The notes under the pieces: model-generated
What the model was told of the DNA's origin: nothing
Seen by the model: only the letters and a program-made list of their open reading frames with translations
The model's database searches: none
Shown: one piece after another, positions 50,194 through 57,270 of the stretch
Position numbering within the stretch: the stretch's first letter is position 1
Layout: each line of letters opens with the position of its first letter
Position numbers and translations under genes: made by a program
Assembly (NCBI RefSeq): GCF_036375055.1
Contig: NZ_DASUSQ010000102.1
Span: forward strand, 1-64,000
Length of the DNA: 64,000 bases
From: Umezawaea sp036375055
Lineage (GTDB): Bacteria; Actinomycetota; Actinomycetes; Mycobacteriales; Pseudonocardiaceae
Reading direction: 5' to 3'

Positions 50194-50909
50194 GCGCCCG
50201 GTTCCAGGAACTGGACTGGCGACCGACGCCCCTGGGCGAACTCGTCCTGCGGCGCCGCCGCGACCCGCTGGACGGCAAGGACATCTACGAGATCAAGCTC
50301 GGCGGTGAGTTCCTGATGTCGAGCCTGTTCACCGTGGCCGAGGAGGAGCTGTCCCGGCTCGCGCTCGCCGAGCTGACCGGTACCGGGCTCGACGTGGTCG
50401 TGGGCGGGCTGGGGCTCGGCTACACCGCCCTCACGGTGCTGGAGAACGCCGACGTGCGGTCCCTCGTGGTGATCGACGCGCTCGCCGAGGTCATCGAGTG
50501 GCACGAGCGGGGCCTGATCCCGGCGGGCGCGACGCTGGCCGCCGATCCCCGCTGCGCACTGGTGAACGGTGACTTCTTCGCCCTCGCGCGGTCACCCGAA
50601 GGGCTGATCCCGCAGGAGCCCGGCCGCAGGTTCCACGCGATCGTGGTCGACATCGACCACTCGCCGCGGCACCTGCTGCACCCCGGCAACGCCGACTTCT
50701 ACGAACTCGCCGGGCTCCGCCGGATCGCGGCGCTGCTGCGTCCGGGCGGGGTGTTCGCGCTGTGGTCGAACGACCCGCCGGACGAGGAGTTCACCGCCGA
50801 GCTGGCGCGGGCGTTCGTGGACGTGCGCGCCGAGGTCGTGAGCTTCGCGAACCCGTTGCAGGACCGCGACGCGACGAACACGGTGTACCTGGCGAAGGTG
50901 CCCTCCTGA
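50190..50909 (+). CDS. Spermidine-synthase-like methyltransferase-fold protein
   Basis: A 239-aa cytosolic protein starting at GTG. It contains the N-terminal beta region GKDIYEIKLGGEFLMSS, the Rossmann motif VVVGGLGLGYTALTVLE, the acidic VVIDALAEVIEWHERG, DPRCALVNGDFFALA, HAIVVDIDHSPRHLLHPGNADFY and a final RPGGVFALWSNDPP. This matches the SpeE-related group of unknown substrate common in actinomycetes; the polyamine-binding DGxQ signature is not evident. No SpeD neighbour is present. It is terminated by a clear hairpin. Confidence 0.82.
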   Translation: MSARFQELDWRPTPLGELVLRRRRDPLDGKDIYEIKLGGEFLMSSLFTVAEEELSRLALAELTGTGLDVVVGGLGLGYTALTVLENADVRSLVVIDALAEVIEWHERGLIPAGATLAADPRCALVNGDFFALARSPEGLIPQEPGRRFHAIVVDIDHSPRHLLHPGNADFYELAGLRRIAALLRPGGVFALWSNDPPDEEFTAELARAFVDVRAEVVSFANPLQDRDATNTVYLAKVPS

Positions 50910-50913
50910 CACC

Positions 50914-50941
50914 GCCTCGGGGCGCCGCCGCGCCCCGAGGC
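50914..50941. terminator. Bidirectional hairpin terminator
   Basis: An 11-bp perfect stem (50914-50924 with 50931-50941) with a 6-nt loop between the convergent synthase-like gene and the unknown gene ending at 50951. Confidence 0.85.
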
Positions 50942-50950
50942 CGAGGGGGA

Positions 50951-51583
50951 TCAGGTCCTCAGCGCCTCGTCCAGGTGCTCCTGGACGTACCAGCCGACGG
51001 CACGGGCCGGGTCGATCGAGTCGACGGCCGCCCGCACCGCGGGCGCGTCGTGCGGACCCCAGAACACGTCGCCGTACCGCTCGTAGACGACGCCGTACCT
51101 GCCGTAGTCCGCGATGCCCCGCACGCCGATCGTCGCGTAGACGCCGTGGGGCGCCATGGGGTTCTTCATCCGCGACTGGTCGGTCTCGGCGCGCAGCGGC
51201 TCCTGGCAGGTGCCGACGGACTCGTCGTTGGTGCGGTGGCACACGTACCGCGTGTTCTCGGCGAGCAGCCGCCTCAGGTCGGACGGCAGCAGTTGCTTGG
51301 CGTTGACCCGCTTCGGCCCACCCGCGGGCGTCGCGGCGGGATGGGCGGGCACCGTGGTGCCGGTGCCGAACAGGCTCGACAGCAGCTCGGTGATGCCCGC
51401 TTGGACCAGGTTCCCGGTCAGCGCCAGCAGACCACCCCACTCCTGGTGCAGCTCGGGCGGCAGCACCGGGAAGCGCGGGCGCAGTGCGGCCGTCGTGTGG
51501 AACTCACGGGCCGTGCGGCCGATCCTGGTGTACGTGGCCCTGCTCAGGGATTCGCGCCCGGCCAGGCGCAGCGCGGCGCTCAC
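50951..51583 (-). CDS. 210-aa protein of unknown family
   Basis: I do not recognise this protein. GTG 51583 overlaps the stop of the preceding small gene as GTGA. The first third is basic (RESLSRATYTRIGRTAREF). A mildly hydrophobic helix (WGGLLALTGNLVQAGITELLSSL) and an Ala/Pro linker follow. The compact C-terminal part has a Cys pair (RYVCHRTNDESVGTCQEP), GVYATIGVRGIADYGRYGVVYERYGDVFWGP and a final helix. The Tyr/Gly-rich strands look like a small enzyme or toxin-like fold, but no catalytic motif can be named. With the upstream acidic 100-aa gene it forms a two-gene operon just downstream of the flavin monooxygenase on the same strand. Confidence 0.8.
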   Translation of the reverse strand: MSAALRLAGRESLSRATYTRIGRTAREFHTTAALRPRFPVLPPELHQEWGGLLALTGNLVQAGITELLSSLFGTGTTVPAHPAATPAGGPKRVNAKQLLPSDLRRLLAENTRYVCHRTNDESVGTCQEPLRAETDQSRMKNPMAPHGVYATIGVRGIADYGRYGVVYERYGDVFWGPHDAPAVRAAVDSIDPARAVGWYVQEHLDEALRT

Positions 51584-51882
51584 GACTCCCTCCAACCGTG
51601 CTCGGCGACCGCGGTGAAGGCGCGCTCGACGTCGGTGGCCAGCCAGGCCGCGACCTCGGTCCTCGTGACACCCTCCAGGTCCGGGTCCGTGGCGAGCAGG
51701 TCCCGCAGGTCCCGCTCCAGGTCGGCCAGCACCGCCTCGGCCAGCCGCTCCGGCGAGGGCAGCGCGCTGCGGAACTCCTCGACCTCCTTCGTGACGGGCG
51801 TGGTCGACGCGGACCCGCCCGCGTCGACCACGGCCTTCGGCGTGCTCTCGGTGGCGGCAGCCACCGGGATCTTCTCGTTCAT
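51580..51882 (-). CDS. 100-aa acidic protein of unknown family
   Basis: A small protein starting at ATG with GGCAGGGA upstream. The first 35 residues are Ala/Thr/Val-rich and low in complexity. The rest is a set of amphipathic, acidic helices (SPERLAEAVLADLERDLRDLLATDPDLEGV, TRTEVAAWLATDVERAFTAVAEHG). It is translationally coupled by a 4-bp overlap to the 210-aa unknown gene downstream. A small acidic helical protein made first and coupled to a larger basic one could be a chaperone, immunity or antitoxin-like partner; this is only an analogy. Confidence 0.75.
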   Translation of the reverse strand: MNEKIPVAAATESTPKAVVDAGGSASTTPVTKEVEEFRSALPSPERLAEAVLADLERDLRDLLATDPDLEGVTRTEVAAWLATDVERAFTAVAEHGWRES

Positions 51883-51935
51883 TCCCTGCCGTCTTTCGGT
51901 TCGGCGACGTCTGACACGAGGACACTCGCCGCCAC

Positions 51936-51972
51936 CGCCGCGGGTGTTACACGCACCCGCGGCGACTTTTTT
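51936..51972 (+). terminator. Canonical rho-independent terminator facing the plus strand
   Basis: A perfect 11-bp stem (CGCCGCGGGTG at 51936-51946 with 51954-51964), a 7-nt loop and then AC plus six T residues (51967-51972). Orientation is plus, although both flanking genes are on the minus strand. Read on the minus strand the hairpin lacks a U-tract but could still end the monooxygenase transcript. Confidence 0.85.
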
Positions 51973-51990
51973 CCTTGCCGCTGCTGTGGA

Positions 51991-53808
51991 TCAGCTCAGG
52001 TGGTGCACCTCCGGCAGCCCGTACACCGGCGTCGGGATGCCCTCGTAGCGGGCCTTGAGCTGGAGCGCGAGGTAGAGGGAGTAGTGCCGCGACTGGTGCA
52101 GGTTGCCGCCGTGGAACCACAGCGCCTCCTGCCGGGTGGGCTTCCACATGTTGCGCTGCTCACCCTCCCAGGGGCCGGGGTCCTTGGTCGTCGCCGAGCC
52201 GAGTCCCCACACCTTGCCCACCTCGTCCGCGACCTCCTGGGAGATCAGGTCGGCCGCCCAGCCGTTCATCGAGCCGTAGCCGGTGGCGTAGACGACCAGG
52301 TCGGCGGGCAGCTCCTCGCCGGTCGACAGGACGACGGCGTCCTCGGTGAGCCGGACGACGTCCACCCCGGAGCGGAGCTTGATGTCGCCGTTGGCCACCA
52401 GGTCCGAGGCGCCCACGTCGATGTAGTAGCCGGAGCCCCGCCGCAGGTACTTCATGAACAGCCCGGAGTCGTCGTCGCCGTAGTCCAGCAGGAACCCGGC
52501 CTGCTCCAGCCGGGCGTAGAAGTCCGCGTCGACCTCGCGGATCTCGTCGTACACCGGGATCTGGAACTCGTGCATGATCCGGTACGGCAGCGACGCGAAC
52601 GTGAGGTCGGCCTTCTGCGTGGTCATGCCCGCGGCGACGGCCTCCTCGGAGTACAGGCCGCCCAGGGCGATCCTCATCAGCGAGTCGGACCGCACGACGT
52701 GCGTCGACGTCCGCTGCACCATCGTGACGTCGACGTCGTTCTCCCACAGGGCCGCGCAGATGTCGTGCGCGGAGTTGTTGGACCCGATCACGACGGCCCG
52801 CTCGCCGCGGTAGGCGTCCGGACCGGGGTGCTTCGACGAGTGGTGCTGGTCGCCGCGGAAGGTGTCCGCTCCCTCGAACTCCGGCACGTTCGCCTTGCCC
52901 GACATGCCCGTGGCGAGCACGAGTTCCCTGGGCCGCAACGTGATCTCCTCGCCGTCGCGGCGCACGAGGACCGTCCACACGCGAGCGTCCGCGTCGTAGG
53001 ACGCGTTCAGGGCCTCGGTGGAGGTCCAGTAGTTCAGCTCCATGACCCGCGCGTACATCTCCAGCCAGTCCCCGATCTTGTCCTTCGGCGCGAACACCGG
53101 CCAGTTCTTCGGGAAGTCCAGGTACGGCAGGTGGTCGTACCAGACCGGGTCGTGCAGGCAGAGGGACTTGTAGCGGCTCCGCCACGCGTCACCGGCACGG
53201 GCACCGCGCTCCACGACGATCGTGGGCACGCCGAGCTGCCGCAGCCGGGCGCCCAGCGCGATGCCGCCCTGCCCGCCGCCGATCACCAGGGTGTGCGGCT
53301 GCGTGGTGCGACCGAGCTCCTCGGCCTCCTGGACCCGCTTCTCCAGCCACGTCCTCCGGTTCCGGTCGGCGCCGTGCTCGGCGCCCCTGGGACGCCTGCC
53401 GTCGACCGGTTCCTCGTGGCCGATCAGCTCGTTCATCGTCGTGAGCAGCGTCCACACCAGACCGTCGCGGAGCCGGACGTGGCCGGTGCAGCGGCCGACG
53501 GACGTCTCGAACGCGATCCACGACTCCACCACGCCGTCGCCCTCGGACGCCCCGCCCAGGTCGTCGGCGATCCGGAACGCGTGCGGCCGCACCCGCTCCA
53601 GGGTCGCGGCGAGCATGTCCCGCACGCCGTCGCGCCCCTCCACCGTGACGATGTTCCAGGTGAACGCGACCAGGTCGCGCCAGTAGGACTCCTCGCCGAA
53701 CAGGGCGGCCACCGCGTCGGGTTCACCGGAGGCGAGCGCCGACTCGAAGTCGGCGAGCCACGCGGTGACCTTCGCCGTCGCGTCGACGGGGGTCAGGGTT
53801 TCTGTCAT
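51991..53808 (-). CDS. Flavin-containing monooxygenase with N-terminal SnoaL-like domain
   Basis: A 605-aa enzyme starting at ATG 53808. The N-terminal part (about 1-130, ALASGEPDAVAALFGEESYWRDLVAFTWNI) is a SnoaL/NTF2-like domain. The rest is a class B flavoprotein monooxygenase with FAD motif VIGGGQGGIALGARL (about residue 170), the FMO-type fingerprint FRGDQHHSSKH, an NADPH motif VVIGSNNSAHDICAAL and the YATGY motif. Such fusions oxidise N- or S-containing or ketone substrates. Its ATG overlaps the stop of a decayed GAF-type regulator gene upstream, so the activator that probably controlled it is now broken. Confidence 0.93.
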   Translation of the reverse strand: MTETLTPVDATAKVTAWLADFESALASGEPDAVAALFGEESYWRDLVAFTWNIVTVEGRDGVRDMLAATLERVRPHAFRIADDLGGASEGDGVVESWIAFETSVGRCTGHVRLRDGLVWTLLTTMNELIGHEEPVDGRRPRGAEHGADRNRRTWLEKRVQEAEELGRTTQPHTLVIGGGQGGIALGARLRQLGVPTIVVERGARAGDAWRSRYKSLCLHDPVWYDHLPYLDFPKNWPVFAPKDKIGDWLEMYARVMELNYWTSTEALNASYDADARVWTVLVRRDGEEITLRPRELVLATGMSGKANVPEFEGADTFRGDQHHSSKHPGPDAYRGERAVVIGSNNSAHDICAALWENDVDVTMVQRTSTHVVRSDSLMRIALGGLYSEEAVAAGMTTQKADLTFASLPYRIMHEFQIPVYDEIREVDADFYARLEQAGFLLDYGDDDSGLFMKYLRRGSGYYIDVGASDLVANGDIKLRSGVDVVRLTEDAVVLSTGEELPADLVVYATGYGSMNGWAADLISQEVADEVGKVWGLGSATTKDPGPWEGEQRNMWKPTRQEALWFHGGNLHQSRHYSLYLALQLKARYEGIPTPVYGLPEVHHLS

Positions 53809-54395
53809 GAGGCGACTCCGGTTCTGCTCGGGGGACTGGGGGCGGTCCGAAGGCGCCGCACGGCCGGGGCCGTGGACGCGGGCAGGAGCTGGTCGGGTGA
53901 GGCCGGGTGGACGACCTCGACGTCCACCCGGTCGGCGAAGCGGTACGGGTGGCCACCCAGCCGTGCGGGTCTGTCGCCGGCACCGGGTCGCGGGTGCCCG
54001 CCGGCAGCGGCGACGCGGTGGCGCGCAGCGCGTCGCGCATCCCGCGGTGCTCGTCGCGCGGTAACGACCCGGCCATCCTCGCCGCCGCGTCCACCAGGGC
54101 CTGCGTGCTCGGGCGCACGGTCGCCGCCGCGCCGCTCACGTCCACCACGCCGAGCAGGCCGCCGTCGACCGGGCCCAGCGCCGGGGCGGGGTCGCGGCCG
54201 TGGTCGGGGTCGACGCCGAAGCCGACCGCGCGCCGCCACGAGTCGCCCACCAGGTCGCGCGGGGCAGCGGGCGGGGCGGTCACCGGCCGGCGCGGCGTCG
54301 CGGATCCGCCGCAGCAGGTGGGCGTGGCGGCCGGGGTCCTCGCCCGCGGGCACGGCCGCCTCGAACGGTCCGGGGAACGCTGTGTCACGGGTCAC
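53805..54395 (-). pseudogene. Decayed GAF-domain transcriptional activator gene
   Basis: Homology is split over two frames. The start (GTG 54395, VTRDTAFPGPFEAAVPAGED, HAHLLRRIRDA) is in one frame. The middle (PRDLVGDSWRRAVGFGVDPD, then GLLGVVDVSGAAATVRPSTQALVDAAARM and DPHGWVAT) is in a second. The end returns to the first frame and stops at 53805, overlapping the monooxygenase ATG. Between PALG and GLLGVVDVSG most of the GAF domain is missing. Intact relatives of this GAF regulator group are about twice as long and commonly precede monooxygenase or dehydrogenase genes. At least two frameshifts and a large internal deletion make it a clear pseudogene. Confidence 0.82.
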
Positions 54396-54595
54396 AGGTC
54401 GAGTGTCGCGCCGCGGCGCCGCCGGCACCACGGTCGTCGTGCTCCCGCCCATGCTCACCTGACCCCGTCGTCGGGCAACCGGCCCGCACGGCAGACCCTT
54501 CCGGTTCTTCGGGGCACGCGGAACGGTTGCAGGGGAGGTTGCGGTCGCGGGCGTGGGGTTGGATGGGGGCGACGAGGTCAGGAGGGACACCCGAC

Positions 54596-55390
54596 GTGCC
54601 GCACGCCACCGCCCCGGACGGGGTCGCCATCGCCTACCAGGTCCGCGGGGGCGGCGACCCGCTCGTCCTGCTGTCCGGCCAGGCCAACAGCCACGAGTGG
54701 TGGGACGACGTCCGCGAGGACTTCCACGGCTCGCGGACCACGATCACGCTCGACTACCGGGGGACCGGCGACAGCGGCGAGTCGTCGTCGACCTACAGCA
54801 CCCGGCGGTTCGCGGCGGACGTGGTCACCGTGCTCGACCACCTCGGCGTCGAGCGGGCCGACGTGTACGGCACGTCCATGGGCGGGCGGGTGGCGCAGTG
54901 GGTGGCCGCGCTGCACCCCGCCCGCGTCCGGGGGCTCGTGCTGGGCTGCACCTCGCCCGGCGGGAGGCACGGGTTCGAGCGGACCGACGAGGTGCGCCGG
55001 TCGCTGGCCGTGCCGGACCCCGCGAAGGTGCGGCTCGCCCTGCTCGACCTGATGTACACACCGGGGTGGCTGGCCACCCACCCCGGCCCGTACCGCACGC
55101 TGGGCGACCGCCGGATGTCCCCGCGCGCCCGTCGCGGCCACCTGTCGGCCAGCAACCTGCACGACGCGTGGGACGTGCTGCCCGACATCACCGCCCCGAC
55201 GCTCGTGGTGCACGGGGACGCCGACGTCTTCAACCCCACCGCGAACGCGCCGCTGCTGGCGGACCGGATCCCCGGCGCCCGGCTGGTGCTGGTGCCGGGG
55301 GCCCGGCACGCGTACTTCGAGGAGTTCCGCGCCACCGCGAGCCCGCTGGTGCTCGACTTCCTCGACCACGTCGTGTCCGAAGTGGACTGA
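54596..55390 (+). CDS. Alpha/beta hydrolase
   Basis: A 264-aa hydrolase. GTG 54596 follows AGGAGGGA at about 10 nt. It has VAIAYQVRGGGDPLVLLSGQ, the oxyanion-loop region, the nucleophile GTSMGGRVAQWVA (GxSxG), the acid in VVHGDADVFNP and the His in PGARHAYFEEF. No signal peptide is present. The start MPHATAPDGVAIAYQ closely resembles lactone and epoxide-type hydrolases that partner Baeyer-Villiger monooxygenases; here the monooxygenase gene is close but divergent, beyond the decayed regulator. The next gene starts 43 bp downstream and may be co-transcribed. Confidence 0.92.
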   Translation: MPHATAPDGVAIAYQVRGGGDPLVLLSGQANSHEWWDDVREDFHGSRTTITLDYRGTGDSGESSSTYSTRRFAADVVTVLDHLGVERADVYGTSMGGRVAQWVAALHPARVRGLVLGCTSPGGRHGFERTDEVRRSLAVPDPAKVRLALLDLMYTPGWLATHPGPYRTLGDRRMSPRARRGHLSASNLHDAWDVLPDITAPTLVVHGDADVFNPTANAPLLADRIPGARLVLVPGARHAYFEEFRATASPLVLDFLDHVVSEVD

Positions 55391-55433
55391 TCAGGTGTCG
55401 ACCAGGGCCGACACCGGGACCGAGGAGGCTGTC

Positions 55434-55988
55434 ATGAGCGGCGCGGCTGAGGAGCACCGGACCGTCGCCGGGGTGTTCACCGACCGGGTGCGCGGCGTCG
55501 CGCCGGGGCGGTGGGACGACCCGGCCCCGTGCGAGGGCTGGGTCGCGCGGGACGTGGTGCGTCACCTGGTCGAGTGGTTCCCCGCGTTCCTGAAGTCCGG
55601 CGCGGACGTCGACCTGCCCCGAGGACCCTCCGTCGACGACGACCCGGTGGCGGCGTGGACCGTGCACAGCGACGGCGTGCAGGCGCTGCTGGACGACCCG
55701 GCCACGGCGGGCCGGGTGCTGAGGAACCCGCACATCGGCGAGGTCCCGCTCGACCGCGCCGTCGACGTGTTCTACACGAGCGACGTCTTCCTGCACACGT
55801 GGGACCTGGCGCGCGCCACCGGGCAGGACGAGCGGCTCGACCCGGAGCGGTGCGAGCGGCTGCTGAGCGGCATGGAGGCGGCGGACGGGGCGCTGCGGTC
55901 CAGCGGGCACTACGGGCCGAAGGTCGGGGTGGCCGCCGACGCCGACGCGCGGACCAGGCTGATCGCGTTCAGCGGTCGGACGCCGTAG
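55434..55988 (+). CDS. TIGR03086-type DinB/maleylpyruvate-isomerase-like protein
   Basis: A 184-aa four-helix-bundle protein starting at ATG with GAGGAGG upstream. Family features are RVRGVAPGRWDDPAPCEGWVARDVVRHLVEW near the start and a metal-binding His in VFYTSDVFLHTWDLARATGQDERL. The TIGR03086 group belongs to the DinB-like, thiol-dependent enzymes of actinomycetes that often use mycothiol. It follows the alpha/beta hydrolase by 43 bp. Its last 20 bp overlap the convergent XRE gene. Confidence 0.88.
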   Translation: MSGAAEEHRTVAGVFTDRVRGVAPGRWDDPAPCEGWVARDVVRHLVEWFPAFLKSGADVDLPRGPSVDDDPVAAWTVHSDGVQALLDDPATAGRVLRNPHIGEVPLDRAVDVFYTSDVFLHTWDLARATGQDERLDPERCERLLSGMEAADGALRSSGHYGPKVGVAADADARTRLIAFSGRTP

Positions 55989-56832
55989 GGGCCCTGTCGG
56001 CCAGGTCCTGGACGCCGATCACACCCAGCAGCCGGAGCTGGTCCACGGCGGGGCTGCCCGCGGGCGCGGTGAAGAACTGGAGGCGCTGCCTGCCGTCCTC
56101 GCTGAAGAGGTTCTGGCAGTGCACGTCGAGCGTGCCCAGCGTCGGGTGGTTGACGCGCTTGCGGTCGCCGCGCCGCACCGCGACGTCACCGGTGGCCCAC
56201 AGGTCGGCGAACTCGGGGCCGGAGCGGAGCAGCCTGGCGACCATGTCGGCGGTGGCCGGGTCCCCACCGCGCCGGGCCACGGCCGCGCGCAGGTCGTGGA
56301 CCAGGACCTTCGAGTGGTGCGGGTGGTCGGCCCGCGGGTAGACGGCGCGGGTGTCGGGCTCGGTGAACCAGCGGTACACGAAGCTCGCCGCGTGCCCGGT
56401 CCGCCTCGGTGGCTCGCCGAGCAGGGCCCGCGCGAGGTGGTTCTGCGCCAGCGTCTCGTGCAGGTCGGTGATGATCTGCGCCGGTGTCGTGTCCAGGCGG
56501 TCCAGCAGCGCGAGCATCGCGGGCTGGACGTGGGTGGACGCGCCGCTCACCGCGGGCGGCGGCCGGTCCGCCAGGCGGTAGAGGTGGTCGCGCTCGTCGT
56601 GGTCCAGGCGCAGAGCCCTGGCCAGCGCGCCGAGCATCTGCGCCGACGGCTGCGTGCCGCGCCCGCGTTCCAGCTCGGTGTAGTAGTCCACCGACGCGCC
56701 CGCGAGCTGGGCGACCTCGTCGCGGCGCAGGCCGGGGACGCGGCGGCGCGGCCCGGTCGGCAGGCCGACCTCGGCGGGCGTGATCCGCGCGCGTCGGGAC
56801 CTCAGGAAGGCGGCGAGTTCGGACGGTTTCAC
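55969..56832 (-). CDS. XRE-family regulator with MmyB-like ligand-binding domain
   Basis: A 287-aa protein from GTG 56832. The N-terminal helix-turn-helix (about 5-80) has LAAFLRSRRARITPAEVGL, RRVPGLRRDEVAQLAGASVDYYTELERGRG and LARALRLDHDERDHLYRLA. The PAS-like MmyB domain (about 105-280) has the typical NHLARALLGEP and RWFTEPDTRAVYP. It is divergent from the small tautomerase gene, starting 123 bp away. Members of this group often repress an adjacent oxidoreductase or tautomerase gene, so that is the probable target. Confidence 0.93.
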   Translation of the reverse strand: MKPSELAAFLRSRRARITPAEVGLPTGPRRRVPGLRRDEVAQLAGASVDYYTELERGRGTQPSAQMLGALARALRLDHDERDHLYRLADRPPPAVSGASTHVQPAMLALLDRLDTTPAQIITDLHETLAQNHLARALLGEPPRRTGHAASFVYRWFTEPDTRAVYPRADHPHHSKVLVHDLRAAVARRGGDPATADMVARLLRSGPEFADLWATGDVAVRRGDRKRVNHPTLGTLDVHCQNLFSEDGRQRLQFFTAPAGSPAVDQLRLLGVIGVQDLADRAPTASDR

Positions 56833-56955
56833 GGCTCCAGTGTGCTGGTGGCCGCCACCGGTAGCCAGGGGGTGGCGACCCCTGGGTGGACGGCGCCTGG
56901 TTGGTCGGCCGCGGGGGCGGCACAGTCGTGGGGTCACGTCGAAAAGGGAGAGACC

Positions 56956-57168
56956 ATGCCGTTCGCCAACCTGAAGGTGCCCGCCGGAACGCTCACGGCG
57001 GAGCAGAGGGAAGTGCTCGTCACGAAGGTGTCCGACCTGTACGCCGAGATGTTCGGGGAGCAGGCCCGCGCCACCACGATGGTGCTCGTCGAGGACGTCG
57101 TCGACGGTGGCTGGGGCATCGGGGGCCGGGTGCTGACCCTCGCGGCGCTGCGGGGCGCCGACGCGTGA
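56956..57168 (+). CDS. 4-oxalocrotonate-tautomerase-family protein
   Basis: A 70-aa protein starting at ATG with AAAGGGAGAG upstream. Removal of Met exposes Pro1, the catalytic base of the family (MPFANLKVPAGTLTAEQREVL). A helix with VTKVSDLYAEMFGEQ and the strand TTMVLVEDVVDGGWGIGG follow, as in 4-OT-type hexamers. The substrate is unknown. It is divergent from the XRE regulator gene and followed by a strong hairpin terminator. Confidence 0.92.
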   Translation: MPFANLKVPAGTLTAEQREVLVTKVSDLYAEMFGEQARATTMVLVEDVVDGGWGIGGRVLTLAALRGADA

Positions 57169-57170
57169 GG

Positions 57171-57212
57171 CCGCGTCCCGGCACGGTGCTCCACCGCCGT
57201 GCCGGGACGCGG
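57171..57212 (+). terminator. Strong hairpin terminator
   Basis: A perfect 16-bp stem (57171-57186 with 57197-57212) with a 10-nt loop, starting 2 bp after the tautomerase stop codon. It isolates the helicase gene from upstream transcription. Confidence 0.9.
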
Positions 57213-57270
57213 AAATCGCCTAACGCTTCCGTCCCGCCGCCGTGTAGAAGTGCTGTCGGCGGAGCACCGG

